This document shows, in pieces, positions 1-9,571 of a stretch of 64,000 bases of DNA. The stretch comes from Prevotella melaninogenica. GTDB taxonomy: Bacteria > Bacteroidota > Bacteroidia > Bacteroidales > Bacteroidaceae. Where the stretch lies: positions 1,799,201 through 1,863,200 of the forward strand of contig NZ_CP072349.1 of NCBI RefSeq assembly GCF_018127965.1, read 5' to 3'. A program made the translations under genes and the position numbers. A model generated the notes under the pieces. The model did no database searches, was not told the DNA's origin, and was given only the letters and a program-made list of their open reading frames with translations. Within the stretch, counting starts at the first letter, position 1, and each line of letters begins with the position of its first letter.

Positions 1-410
1 CAGGTATTTGCACTATGGCAAAGGAGTGTGGGCACGCGGGTGTAATGGAGTATAATGGTGACGTTTACTCTTGTGACCACTTTGTTTATCCAGAGCATAA
101 GCTTGGAAATCTATCGCATCATACCATCTATGAGATGATGAATAGCGACCGACAGAAGGACTTTTCCAAGATGAAGTATAGACTTCTTCCACAACAGTGT
201 AAGGAGTGCAAGTATCAGTTTGCTTGTCATGGAGAGTGTCCGAAGAATCGTTTTATTCGCGATTGTTACGGCAATCCAGGACTTAACTATCTCTGCAAGG
301 GGTATTATCAGTTCTTCGAGCATGTAGCACCTTATATGGACTTTATGAAGAACGAGTTGGAGAATCAGCGCCCACCGGCTAATATAATGAATCAAGTGTT
401 CGGGAAGTAA
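1..410 (+). CDS. Anaerobic sulfatase-maturating enzyme, C-terminal part (cut by window edge)
   Basis: The reading frame is open through the left edge (GICT precedes the first Met at 15), so only the C-terminal ~135 residues are present. The Cys-rich segment CGHAGVMEYNGDVYSCDHF, followed by CKECKYQFACHGECPKNRF, is the SPASM-type auxiliary iron-sulfur cluster region of radical-SAM sulfatase maturases. That family converts an active-site Cys or Ser of sulfatases to formylglycine in the cytoplasm before export. Two Ser-type sulfatases lie 12-15 kb away and would be natural clients. A convergent terminator at 488-524 follows. Assignment to the anSME family is from recognised sequence; the radical-SAM core is outside the window. 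Confidence 0.88.
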   Translation, partial: GICTMAKECGHAGVMEYNGDVYSCDHFVYPEHKLGNLSHHTIYEMMNSDRQKDFSKMKYRLLPQQCKECKYQFACHGECPKNRFIRDCYGNPGLNYLCKGYYQFFEHVAPYMDFMKNELENQRPPANIMNQVFGK

Positions 411-487
411 AATCCCTTTGAGTTTACTCCATATCCGACTTAATCCGCTTTCCCTTTGTTCTTATAAACAGAAAAGACTATAAACGA

Positions 488-524
488 AAACAGCTCCGAT
501 AGACTATGTCCATCGGAGCTGTTT
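488..524. terminator. Bidirectional terminator between anSME and the M23 peptidase
   Basis: A 13-bp perfect stem (CAGCTCCGAT at 491-500 paired with ATCGGAGCTG at 512-521, extended by AAA/TTT) has an 11-nt loop. It is flanked by T-rich sequence on both strands and lies between two convergent genes. Confidence 0.8.
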
Positions 525-542
525 GTATAATGGGTTAAATGT

Positions 543-1547
543 TTACTTCGTAATCGAGAGTAGCTGTCCCTCTGATACTCGTGTCAGTCTGCCTATGCGG
601 TTCTGACGACACAACTGATCGATACTAATGCCATGTTGTTTGGCTATCGTTTCTAAGGTTTCGCCATTAGCAACCTTGTGATAGAAAATCTTTCCATTAT
701 CAGCACTTGTCTCATTACGTGGTGTACGACTTGAGAAATCAGTGTTGTAGCTTCTCTCCTGACGTGAATTATAACTTTGGTTGCCTCTTCCTTGAATATT
801 CTCACGAGAGTAACCAAGGCTTGAAGAAGTACCACGAACGGCTGTTGCACGCTCTGACTCTTGCGCTACAGTGTTGCGATGGAATACATAGTAGTCGCCA
901 GTAACATCTTGGTTAGCAAAGTCGAAGAAAAGTGCTGGATTCAAAGCCACACCTGCCAAACGAGTTTCGAAGTGAAGGTGAGAACCTGTAGAACGACCAG
1001 TATTACCACCTAATCCGATAGGTTGACCAGCACGAACAGTCTGGTTTGGACTTACTATTTGCTTTGAAAGGTGACCATAAATGGTTTCAAGTCCATTATT
1101 GTGGCGGATAACAATATACTTACCATATCCGTTTCCATCGTATTTTACTACACGAACCTTACCAGAGAAGGCTGCACGAATAGTATCGCCAATATACACT
1201 TTGATGTCCAATCCTTGGTGACGACGACCCCAACGGCGTCCGAAGTTACTTGTAATCACACGGCTTGGTGTTGGCATATGGAAGCCACGAAGATCAATTT
1301 TGTATACATCTGGGAGGTTACCTCCACGGTGTGCATAATTGTTATTCCAATCATTATAGAGCTCAGATGATGGCTCTTCAATTTCTTCAGCTTCGCGAAG
1401 ACGATTAATAACCATTGTGTCTAATGCTTTAGCACGGCGGTCGATTGGTGCTTGACGGGCAAGCAAGTCTTGGGCATTTGCTGAATGGGCTGTCAAGGTT
1501 AAGAGAGATGTTAGTGCAAAAGTCCTAACTATTTTCTTAAAAGTCAT
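543..1547 (-). CDS. Secreted M23 family metalloendopeptidase with C-terminal LysM
   Basis: Periplasmic or envelope peptidoglycan hydrolase of the lysostaphin/NlpD-EnvC type. The start at 1547 is chosen because it gives a clean signal peptide (MTFKKIVRTFALTSLLTL ending ..SANAQ); an in-frame ATG at 1604 would bury it. The M23 domain in the middle shows the zinc-site motifs GRRHQGLDIKV (H..xxxD) and GSHLHFE (HxH). A linker rich in Ser, Arg and Asn follows, then one LysM domain at the extreme C-terminus (HKVANGETLETIAKQHGIS..), which would bind peptidoglycan. All metal ligands appear intact, so it is probably an active endopeptidase rather than an activator. A -7 box on the minus strand (TATCTTTG, 1674-1681) lies ~130 nt upstream. 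Confidence 0.9.
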   Translation of the reverse strand: MTFKKIVRTFALTSLLTLTAHSANAQDLLARQAPIDRRAKALDTMVINRLREAEEIEEPSSELYNDWNNNYAHRGGNLPDVYKIDLRGFHMPTPSRVITSNFGRRWGRRHQGLDIKVYIGDTIRAAFSGKVRVVKYDGNGYGKYIVIRHNNGLETIYGHLSKQIVSPNQTVRAGQPIGLGGNTGRSTGSHLHFETRLAGVALNPALFFDFANQDVTGDYYVFHRNTVAQESERATAVRGTSSSLGYSRENIQGRGNQSYNSRQERSYNTDFSSRTPRNETSADNGKIFYHKVANGETLETIAKQHGISIDQLCRQNRIGRLTRVSEGQLLSITK

Positions 1548-1673
1548 AATTAAGTTATTTTGTTTCAAACTCAGATGCCTATAGGCACCGGGACAGATTT
1601 TCATATCCCTTTCTATCGGTTAAGTCGTCGATAAACTTCAAAAAAGTACGGAACTTTTTACCGAAAGACTTCG

Positions 1674-1681
1674 CAAAGATA
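1674..1681 (-). promoter_or_regulatory. Putative -7 box for the M23 peptidase gene
   Basis: TATCTTTG on the minus strand fits the Bacteroidetes TAnnTTTG consensus. No convincing -33 element is visible at the expected distance. Confidence 0.4.
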
Positions 1682-1822
1682 ACGAAAAAATATAGAATAA
1701 ATTGCACCTTAGCTATTTTTTTAGCCTGTTTAACAAAGAAATAGTACGTATTTTCGCCTCGACATGATTTATGTCAAGTCGCTAAAACAGGGCGTTTGAG
1801 GCTAATTTTATGGTGTTATTTT

Positions 1823-3919
1823 CTATGAAATAGCGGCCCAGTTTATATTAGTCTTTCTTAACGCTTTAAGTCTCTCCCAGAGCATGTTATATTCTATTTT
1901 TTGACAAGTTGGGTCGTCGTCGATAATCTTTTGTGCCTCTTCTCGTGCCATCTGAACAATCTGTCCATCACGAGCTATATCGGCAATTTTAAGGTCGAAG
2001 GCTATACCACTTTGCTGTGTACCCTCCAAATCACCAGGTCCACGCAGCTTTAGATCGGCTTCCGCAATTTCAAAACCATCATTTGTATCGCACATAATAT
2101 CAATACGTTTTCTGGTTTCCTTGGTTAGTTTGTGGTTGGTAACAAGGATACAATAACTCTGTTCAGCACCACGACCAACACGACCACGCAACTGATGGAG
2201 CTGAGAAAGTCCAAAACGCTGGGCATCGAGAATCACCATTACGCTGGCATTAGGTACGTTTACACCTACCTCTATCACTGTTGTGGCAACGAGTATCTGT
2301 GTTTGTCCACTGACAAACTTCTGCATCTCGGCTTCTTTTTCCTTATCCTTCATCTTTCCATGAATCTTACTTAGCTGAAATTCAGGGAAGATATCTTGCA
2401 TAGCCTCAAAGCCATCCTCAAGGTTTTTGAGGTCCATACGCTCGCTTTCCTTGATGAGTGGATAGACAATATACACTTGACGTCCTAAGTTGATCTGCTG
2501 TCTTATACCACTATAAAGGCTCGCCATCTGGTCATCATACTTATGAATCGTCTGTATTGGCTTACGTCCTGGTGGCAACTCGTCGATGATAGAGACATCA
2601 AGGTCGCCATAGATGGTCATCGCAAGCGTACGTGGTATAGGCGTAGCCGTCATAACCAATACGTGTGGAGGATTATCACTCTTACTCCATAGCTTTGCGC
2701 GTTGCTCCACACCGAAGCGATGTTGCTCGTCGACAACAGCCATACCGAGGTGCTGGAACTGCACTTTATCCTCTATAATGGCGTGCGTTCCTACAACAAT
2801 ATTAATAGAACCATCGATGAGTCCGTCTAATACTTCTTGTCGTTTCTTCCCCTTCACGATACCCGTCAACAGTTCTACACGTAAGTTCATTCCCTTGAGA
2901 AATTCCTTTATCGTCTGGAGATGTTGTTCTGCAAGTATCTCCGTAGGTGCCATCATACAAGCCTGATAGCCGTTATCGATAGCAATAAGCATAGACATCA
3001 GCGCTACAAGGGTCTTACCAGAGCCGACATCGCCCTGTAGCAAACGGTTCATCTGTCGTCCACTTGCCATGTCTGCACGTATCTCATGCATCACTCTTTT
3101 CTGTGCTCCAGTAAGTTCAAAAGGCAGGTTATGGGAGTAGAACCAATTAAACTGTGCTCCAATCCTATTGAATATATAGCCTCGGTATTTGCGACGATGG
3201 TCGCTGGCATAGCGAAGAATGTTAAGTTGTACGTAGAAGAGTTCTTCAAACTTCAGACGTACACGGGCGCGCTGGGTGTCATCAACCGACTTTGGATAAT
3301 GAATCTTGCGCATAGCAGCATCCCGTGAGATGAGATGCAAATGGGTTGTAATGAATGGTGGGAGTGTCTCTTCTAATGGTTCAGTAAGCTTACTAATCAA
3401 CATCTTTGTCAGTTTCTCCACAGCACGTGAAGTGATACCAGCCTTCTTCATCTTCTCTGTTGTGACATAGAAGGGTTGCATACCCATGTCATTGAGTTGC
3501 AACTGAGAGGCATCATCAATGTCAGGATGCGTAAACTGAAACCTGCCATTGAAGAAGGTAGGCTTGCCAAAGATAATATATTCCTTGTTTACTTGATAGT
3601 TCTGATAGATATACTTCGTACCATTAAACCATACAATATCACAGATACCATGTCCATCGGTGAAGTGTGCAACGATACGTTTCTTACGTTTTCCCATCTC
3701 AGCTTCCTCAAAACTAAGGATTCTTCCTTTGATTTGCACAAACGGCATATCTTGTGAAAGCTCTGAAATAAGATATAACTTTGTACGGTCAACATATTTG
3801 TAAGGGAAGTATTCCAGTAGGTCACGATAAGTATGGATTCCAAGTTCTTTGCTCAGAATCTCCTTACGATGTGGTCCCACACCGGGTAAATACATTATGT
3901 CTTGCGATAGTATATCCAT
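1823..3919 (-). CDS. recG: ATP-dependent DNA helicase RecG
   Basis: Superfamily 2 helicase that regresses stalled replication forks and processes branched DNA. The 698-residue length is normal for the family. An N-terminal wedge/OB region (about 60-150) precedes the helicase core, with Walker A LLQGDVGSGKT (residues 293-303), the DEQH box at 397-400, TATPIPRTL, and the C-terminal helicase motifs ending in QLRGRVGRG. It is a complete and ordinary housekeeping gene; its start is the first ATG after a ~590-nt intergenic stretch, so it is probably transcribed alone. Confidence 0.97.
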   Translation of the reverse strand: MDILSQDIMYLPGVGPHRKEILSKELGIHTYRDLLEYFPYKYVDRTKLYLISELSQDMPFVQIKGRILSFEEAEMGKRKKRIVAHFTDGHGICDIVWFNGTKYIYQNYQVNKEYIIFGKPTFFNGRFQFTHPDIDDASQLQLNDMGMQPFYVTTEKMKKAGITSRAVEKLTKMLISKLTEPLEETLPPFITTHLHLISRDAAMRKIHYPKSVDDTQRARVRLKFEELFYVQLNILRYASDHRRKYRGYIFNRIGAQFNWFYSHNLPFELTGAQKRVMHEIRADMASGRQMNRLLQGDVGSGKTLVALMSMLIAIDNGYQACMMAPTEILAEQHLQTIKEFLKGMNLRVELLTGIVKGKKRQEVLDGLIDGSINIVVGTHAIIEDKVQFQHLGMAVVDEQHRFGVEQRAKLWSKSDNPPHVLVMTATPIPRTLAMTIYGDLDVSIIDELPPGRKPIQTIHKYDDQMASLYSGIRQQINLGRQVYIVYPLIKESERMDLKNLEDGFEAMQDIFPEFQLSKIHGKMKDKEKEAEMQKFVSGQTQILVATTVIEVGVNVPNASVMVILDAQRFGLSQLHQLRGRVGRGAEQSYCILVTNHKLTKETRKRIDIMCDTNDGFEIAEADLKLRGPGDLEGTQQSGIAFDLKIADIARDGQIVQMAREEAQKIIDDDPTCQKIEYNMLWERLKALRKTNINWAAIS

Positions 3920-4179
3920 TCGTTTAACTCATAATACATAATTCCAGACTCGTAATTGTGTTTACTTTCTTAACCCACCATTATTCGAAAGGCGTTCTCA
4001 TCTCTACGATAGAATTATGATTATTGATTGTTATTGACCTTTACTGCTCTATAAACACTTAACTGATAAGCCCTTAATTCGGCTATTCATTAACTCTCAC
4101 GACCCTCTTTAAAGATATTGTCATGTGTAAATAAAGCCATTATTTAGTATTCTCTCTCACGTTGAAGTCCACTTACTCT

Positions 4180-4269
4180 GAATTATTTTCATGAAAATAA
4201 TTATTTTTTATCATGAAGAAAAAGATTTATTTTCGTGAAGAAAATATTTTTTATCATGAAAATAATTCG
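4180..4269. repeat. Palindromic AT-rich repeat cluster (TTTTCATGAAAA units)
   Basis: The stretch opens with an inverted repeat around TTATTTTCATGAAAATAA and then repeats variants of TTTTCxTGAAgAAAAt several times, ending in ATGAAAATAATTCGG. A perfect 26-bp version of the same palindrome occurs at 18762-18787. It is noncoding; the 70-aa minus-strand frame over it shows no coding character. Confidence 0.7.
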
Positions 4270-4372
4270 GTAAAAGTACGCTTCTTTTAGAAAGAACGAG
4301 GATAAAACAGCAGGGTAAACATACCTTATAGTCTGTTTAAATACCATATTTTGACGCTCTGTATTAATAAAC

Positions 4373-4441
4373 GTAGGGACGCACAGCACATGCGTCCAAA
4401 ACGAAATGTTCATGATTGACGCACGAGCTATGCGCCCCTAC
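4373..4441. repeat. Short inverted-repeat element (REP-like)
   Basis: GTAGGGACGCA at 4373-4383 and TGCGCCCCTAC at 4431-4441 form an 11-bp inverted repeat with one mismatch, with further GACGCA/TGCGTC pairs inside. It lies downstream of speA (minus strand) and could also help end that transcript, although no T-tract follows. Confidence 0.55.
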
Positions 4442-4505
4442 AGATTGTCAATGATAATTCTATGATATGACTTCAGCTACCCTACTCTTCTAAGGGGATT
4501 TTAGC

Positions 4506-6398
4506 TTACTCCAAATAGGTGTAACCGTAGAGTCCACTGCGGTAGTTACTAAGGAATTCTTTACCCTCCTCAAGTGAAATCTTACCCTGCTTTACGCTCT
4601 TTGTCACCCATATTTCGAGTTGACGAACAAGCTTCTTTGGATTGTACTGAACGTACTCCAAAACCTCTTCTACCGTCTCACCATCAAAGATCTGATCGAT
4701 ATGATAGCTGCCATCCTTTACTGAAACATGTACGGCGTTGGTGTCTCCGAAGAGGTTGTGCATATCACCTAAAATCTCTTGATAAGCCCCAACAAGGAAG
4801 ACACCGAGATAATAAGGCTCGTTCTTCTTCAATGCGTGGATAGGAAGAACGTGACTACTGCGACCCATTGCAACGAAGTTTGATATCTTACCGTCGCTAT
4901 CGCAGGTGATATCCTGTAAAGTAGCGTTACGCGATGGACGCTCATTAAGTCTCTGAATTGGCATTACTGGGAAGAGTTGATCAATCGCCCAGCTGTCTGG
5001 AAGAGACTGGAAGAGTGAGAAATTACAGAAATATTTGTCTGCAAGAAGTTTGTCCATATTACGCAACTCGTCTGGCACATGCTTCATGTTCTTTGCCAGA
5101 TTGTTGATTTCATGGCATACACTCCAATACATTGCTTCAATTTCAGCACGTGTCTTTAGATCTACTAAGCCATGAGAGAACAACTCTAAGGCTTCCTCAC
5201 GAATCTGCTCAGCATCGTGCCAATCCTCTAACATATTACGAGAATCAAGATTATCCCAGATATCGTAGAGATCTTTTACCAACTGATGGTCGGTATCCTT
5301 TGCCTCAAAGTCATCTGACATTTCTGGCAGAGAAGCCGTTTCAAGTACATCAATCACGAGGACAGAGTGATGAGCAGAAAGACTTCTACCACTCTCAGTG
5401 ATGATGTTTGGATGTGGAATATCATTCTTATTGGCTGCATCAACAAAGGTATAGACGCAGTCGTTGACATATTCTTGAATGCTATAGTTGACAGAACTCT
5501 CGCTACTTGCAGAACGGGTACCATCATAGTCGACACCTAAACCACCGCCACAGTCAACAAAATCAACGTTATAACCCATCTTTCTGAGGTTCACATAATA
5601 CTGTGCAGCCTCGTTGAGAGCGGTCTGAATACGACGAATCTTCGTAATCTGTGAACCGATATGAAAGTGGATAAGATGCAAACAATCGTGCAATCCCTTA
5701 TTATCAAGCGTCTCTAAAGCTTGCAAGAGTTCAGAAGAAGTAAGACCAAACTTAGAAGCGTCGCCACCACTATCAGCCCACTTACCAGAACCACTGGATG
5801 CAAGTTTGATGCGAATACCAAGGTTTGGCTTTACGTTCAACTTCTTTGCAGCACGTGCGATAAGGTCGATTTCATTGAGTTTCTCCACTACAATGAAGAT
5901 ACGCTTACCCATCTTCTGTGCTAACAGAGCCAGTTCAATATAGCTCTGGTCCTTATATCCGTTACAGATAATGAGCGAATCGCTCTGACACTGTACGGCA
6001 ATCACAGCGTGCAACTCAGGCTTTGAACCAGCTTCCAAGCCCAAGTTGAACTTACGTCCATGGGAGATAATCTCCTCAACTACCGGCTGCATCTGGTTTA
6101 CCTTAATAGGATAGATGATGAAGTTCTCAGCTTTGAAGTCATATTCCTTCCTTGCTTTCTCAAAGCAAGAGGATGTTTTCTCGATACGGTTATCGAGAAT
6201 ATCCGGGAAACGGAGTAACACAGGAGGTGTCACATCACGCAGGGCAAGTTCGTCCATAACGTCACGTAAGTCAACTTGTGTATTGTCCTTACAAGGTGTT
6301 ACATACACATCACCCGATTCGTTAATACCAAAGTAAGATGTACCCCACCCTGAGATGTTGTACAGCTCTTGAGAATCTTCAATCGTCCACTTTTTCAT
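4506..6398 (-). CDS. speA: Biosynthetic arginine decarboxylase
   Basis: PLP-dependent fold-III decarboxylase converting arginine to agmatine, the first step of the agmatine route to polyamines. The 630-residue length is typical of the SpeA class. The PLP lysine is in YPIKVNQ (K99). HIGSQ and VDCGGGLGVDY belong to the alanine-racemase-like barrel, and SGR..S.HH lies further on. The C-terminal part carries the usual MPIQRLNE and GAYQEILGDMHNLFGDTNAVH segments. The gene sits ~90 nt downstream of aroK on the same strand and may be co-transcribed with it. Confidence 0.96.
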   Translation of the reverse strand: MKKWTIEDSQELYNISGWGTSYFGINESGDVYVTPCKDNTQVDLRDVMDELALRDVTPPVLLRFPDILDNRIEKTSSCFEKARKEYDFKAENFIIYPIKVNQMQPVVEEIISHGRKFNLGLEAGSKPELHAVIAVQCQSDSLIICNGYKDQSYIELALLAQKMGKRIFIVVEKLNEIDLIARAAKKLNVKPNLGIRIKLASSGSGKWADSGGDASKFGLTSSELLQALETLDNKGLHDCLHLIHFHIGSQITKIRRIQTALNEAAQYYVNLRKMGYNVDFVDCGGGLGVDYDGTRSASSESSVNYSIQEYVNDCVYTFVDAANKNDIPHPNIITESGRSLSAHHSVLVIDVLETASLPEMSDDFEAKDTDHQLVKDLYDIWDNLDSRNMLEDWHDAEQIREEALELFSHGLVDLKTRAEIEAMYWSVCHEINNLAKNMKHVPDELRNMDKLLADKYFCNFSLFQSLPDSWAIDQLFPVMPIQRLNERPSRNATLQDITCDSDGKISNFVAMGRSSHVLPIHALKKNEPYYLGVFLVGAYQEILGDMHNLFGDTNAVHVSVKDGSYHIDQIFDGETVEEVLEYVQYNPKKLVRQLEIWVTKSVKQGKISLEEGKEFLSNYRSGLYGYTYLE

Positions 6399-6486
6399 TT
6401 CTAATCTTCTGTCCCTATATATAATCTTGAATTAATCAATTATTTGCTTTGAGCATTTGGTTTCTAACTATCTATTAATAGCTATT

Positions 6487-7104
6487 TTATTTCAGACTGT
6501 TAGCTTTATTCAACTTTAATAGTTGGCAAAGTTGATTAACCGAAATCTGTATCTTGTCGTAACTATCCATAAGACTCACGTCAAGAACGTGCTTAGCCTT
6601 TGTGTAAAAAGGTTCACGATGCTTCAGTTGTTCACGAATAAACAGGTTTACTTCATCAGCAGTCTTATTGAGTAAGAGGGGGCGTACGGACTTTCCCATC
6701 AGTAGATGCTTGTAAAGAACATCAGTCTCTGCTTTCAAATAGACCGTCTCAGCTTGTCCATTCATATACTCCATATTATCAAAAAAACATGGAGTTCCAC
6801 CCCCACAAGAGATAATGACATTCTCAAATTCAGCCACCTCGTGAAGCATTGACTGCTCTATCATACGGAAGCCATCCTCTCCCCTTTCATCGAAGATTTG
6901 CTTCACCGTCTTGCGCATTCGGCTCTCTATGTACCAATCTAAGTCGTAGAACGGAATGTTCAACTCCTTTGACAAGGCTCTGCCTACGGTCGTCTTGCCC
7001 GCACCCATATAACCAATGAGAATAATGCGAAGCGGCTTATATTCTTCTGTATGCTCTGTCATACTCACGATATATTTATCATCCACCCTATAGTCTGTTA
7101 TCAT
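6487..7104 (-). CDS. aroK: Shikimate kinase
   Basis: Phosphorylates shikimate at O3 in the chorismate pathway. The P-loop GYMGAGKTTVG begins about residue 31. DLDWYIE follows (shikimate-binding DxD region), as do a GEDGFRMIE-type segment, the CGGGTPCF motif and the lid-region Arg in KSVRPLL. Two starts are possible: 7104, or the internal ATG at 7062 (MTEHTEEYKPLRII), which is closer to the usual family length. Ribosome-binding sequence does not decide between them. topA lies immediately upstream on the same strand. Confidence 0.93.
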   Translation of the reverse strand: MITDYRVDDKYIVSMTEHTEEYKPLRIILIGYMGAGKTTVGRALSKELNIPFYDLDWYIESRMRKTVKQIFDERGEDGFRMIEQSMLHEVAEFENVIISCGGGTPCFFDNMEYMNGQAETVYLKAETDVLYKHLLMGKSVRPLLLNKTADEVNLFIREQLKHREPFYTKAKHVLDVSLMDSYDKIQISVNQLCQLLKLNKANSLK

Positions 7105-7156
7105 CAGACTACGTGGTGGATGTCTTCCTTTTCCTTATAGGTGAGTCTTTATTCAA

Positions 7157-9493
7157 TTACTTTTTACGCTTTGGTTCCGGAGCATTCTTTACAATGTCCA
7201 TACACTGATCATAAGTAAGCTCGGCAGCCTTATCATGAAGGGTCTTTGGCATACGGTAGTTCTTACCATCATAGGCAATATAAGGACCGTAACGACCATT
7301 CATCACCTCCATCTTAGCATCTTCCTCGAAGGTCTTCAGGTGACGCTGTGCATCCTGCAGACGCTTCTTTTGAATAATATTGATAGCTGCATCAAGACTG
7401 ATAGTGAGTGGATCTTCCTCCTTTGGCAGTGATGTATACTTCTTGTCATGTAGTACATAAGGACCAAATCGACCAGCTCCAATCACAACATCTGTACCCT
7501 CAAACTGTCCAAGGTTACGTGGTAACTTAAACAATTCCAAAGCCTCATCAAGGGTTATGGTTTCCATACTCTTATCAGAAGGGAGCTGTGAGAAACGTGG
7601 TTTGTCCTCATCATCAGCGCTACCAATCTGTACCACAGGACCGAAACGACCAATCTTTACGAACACTGGTTTGCCAGAAACAGGGTCAAGACCAAGTTCG
7701 CGTTCACCAGCCTTATGCTCAGAACGAGCATTCATAACCTTCTCTACCTCTGGTTCAAAGTCCTGATAGAAAGCCTTCATCTCCTTATTCCACTCCGCTT
7801 TTCCTTCTGCTATCTTATCAAACTCTTGCTCAATCTTAGCCGTGAAGTTGTAATCCATGATGTCAGGGAAGTTACCCATAAGGAAGTCGTTTACAACGAT
7901 ACCGATGTCGGTTGGGATAAGTTTACCCTTATCAGCACCTGCCATCTCCTTCTTTGTCTTAGAGGTAATCTTCAAACCGAGCAATGAGTCAACAGCATAC
8001 TTACGTTCTTCACCCTTGCGATCTCCCTTCTGCACGTATTCACGCTGCTGAATTGTTGAGATTGTTGGGGCGTAAGTTGAAGGGCGACCAATACCAAGTT
8101 CTTCAAGTTTACGCACAAGACTTGCTTCCGTATAGCGGTTTGGCCCCTGTGAATAACGCTCTGTTGACACGATTTCACGACGTTCCAACTCTTCGCCTTC
8201 ATGCATTACTGGAAGTGCATGTGAGAACTCCTCACTGTTTTCGTCATCGTCAGTTGACTCGTGATATACCTTCAAGAAACCTTCGAAAGCTACTACCTCA
8301 CCATTCGCAATAAACTGTAAATCGGTGGTATTCTTGGCTTCTTCTGACTCAAGTGATATATTCACTGTGGTCTTTTCTATCTTTGCATCCGCCATCTGTG
8401 ACGCAATCGTACGTTTCCAAATAAGGTCATACAGACGCTTTTCCTGGCTTGTTCCTTCGATAGAAACATTATCGATATAAGTTGGACGGATAGCCTCATG
8501 CGCTTCTTGAGCGCCCTTACTATGCGTCTGATACTTTCTTACTTTACCATAATCTTCGCCATAGAGTCGCTCAATCTCTGTCTTACAGCCCTCGATAGCC
8601 AATGCTGAAAGATTCACACTATCAGTACGCATGTAAGTTATACGACCCGCCTCGTACAATCTTTGGGCAACCATCATCGTCTGACTAACGGTAAATCCGA
8701 GCTTTCTTGCAGCTTCCTGCTGGAGGGTTGAGGTGGTAAATGGAGGAGCTGGCGTACGCTTCAAAGGCTTCTTAACTATCGATGAAACCTTGAATTTTGA
8801 AGTCTTACACAGTTTAAGGAACGCTAATGCTTCCTCATGTGTCTTAAAACGCTTGCTCAACTCTGCCTTCACTTCATTCTTTGAACCGTCCTCACTGGTC
8901 ACAGCAAAGACTGCATTCAAGCGGTAGTAAGGCTCTGAATTGAAGTTTTGTATCTCGCGTTCACGCTCAACAATCAATCTAACGGCTACGCTCTGCACAC
9001 GTCCTGCACTCAAAGCAGGCTTTACCTTGCGCCACAACACTGGTGAAAGACGGAAGCCAACCAAGCGGTCGAGTACACGACGAGCCTGCTGTGCGTTCAC
9101 AAGATTCATATCCAAACGACGTGGTGACTCGATAGCTTTCAATATAGCTGGCTTGGTAATCTCATGGAAAACAATACGATTCGTTTTATCCTCATCCAAT
9201 CCCAAAACCTCGCAAAGGTGCCAGCTGATAGCCTCTCCCTCGCGGTCCTCATCGGAAGCTAACCAAACCTTATCGGCAGCTTTTGCACTCTTCTTCAGTT
9301 CACTGACTACTTTCTTCTTCTCATCAGGGATTTCGTAGTCAGGATTTAACGTGTCGAGGTCAATGCTAAGTTCCTTTTTCTTCAGGTCACGAATATGTCC
9401 ATAAGATGACATCACCTTATAGTCCTTACCGAGAAACTTCTCTATGGTCTTAGCCTTTGCCGGGCTCTCTACTATTACCAAGTTTTCTTGCAT
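7157..9493 (-). CDS. topA: DNA topoisomerase I
   Basis: Type IA topoisomerase that relaxes negative supercoils. Start 9493 (MQENLVIVESPAKAKTI) is preferred over an in-frame TTG at 9517 because the Toprim domain begins right at this ATG. The Toprim acidic residues are in VESPAKA and ASDEDREGE (around residues 79-87). The catalytic tyrosine is in GRITYMRTDS (Y287). After the core there are no Cys4 zinc fingers. Instead the C-terminus carries several GRFGPxVxxG-type repeats, the usual arrangement in Bacteroidetes. A -7 box (TACTTTTG, minus strand, 9523-9530) lies 30 nt upstream. Confidence 0.97.
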   Translation of the reverse strand: MQENLVIVESPAKAKTIEKFLGKDYKVMSSYGHIRDLKKKELSIDLDTLNPDYEIPDEKKKVVSELKKSAKAADKVWLASDEDREGEAISWHLCEVLGLDEDKTNRIVFHEITKPAILKAIESPRRLDMNLVNAQQARRVLDRLVGFRLSPVLWRKVKPALSAGRVQSVAVRLIVEREREIQNFNSEPYYRLNAVFAVTSEDGSKNEVKAELSKRFKTHEEALAFLKLCKTSKFKVSSIVKKPLKRTPAPPFTTSTLQQEAARKLGFTVSQTMMVAQRLYEAGRITYMRTDSVNLSALAIEGCKTEIERLYGEDYGKVRKYQTHSKGAQEAHEAIRPTYIDNVSIEGTSQEKRLYDLIWKRTIASQMADAKIEKTTVNISLESEEAKNTTDLQFIANGEVVAFEGFLKVYHESTDDDENSEEFSHALPVMHEGEELERREIVSTERYSQGPNRYTEASLVRKLEELGIGRPSTYAPTISTIQQREYVQKGDRKGEERKYAVDSLLGLKITSKTKKEMAGADKGKLIPTDIGIVVNDFLMGNFPDIMDYNFTAKIEQEFDKIAEGKAEWNKEMKAFYQDFEPEVEKVMNARSEHKAGERELGLDPVSGKPVFVKIGRFGPVVQIGSADDEDKPRFSQLPSDKSMETITLDEALELFKLPRNLGQFEGTDVVIGAGRFGPYVLHDKKYTSLPKEEDPLTISLDAAINIIQKKRLQDAQRHLKTFEEDAKMEVMNGRYGPYIAYDGKNYRMPKTLHDKAAELTYDQCMDIVKNAPEPKRKK

Positions 9494-9522
9494 AATCAAT
9501 CTTGTACATTTTTTCAAGGACG

Positions 9523-9530
9523 CAAAAGTA
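9523..9530 (-). promoter_or_regulatory. Putative -7 box for topA
   Basis: TACTTTTG on the minus strand matches TAnnTTTG and lies 30 nt before the chosen topA start. No clear -33 element is present. Confidence 0.4.
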
Positions 9531-9571
9531 CTTAAACTTTTTGCTTACACCTTATATAATAGGCAAAATTT

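Noticed and set aside
4201..4413. 70-aa minus-strand frame in the recG-speA gap
   Set aside because: It overlaps a palindromic repeat cluster and an inverted-repeat element; composition and lack of any recognisable domain indicate chance.
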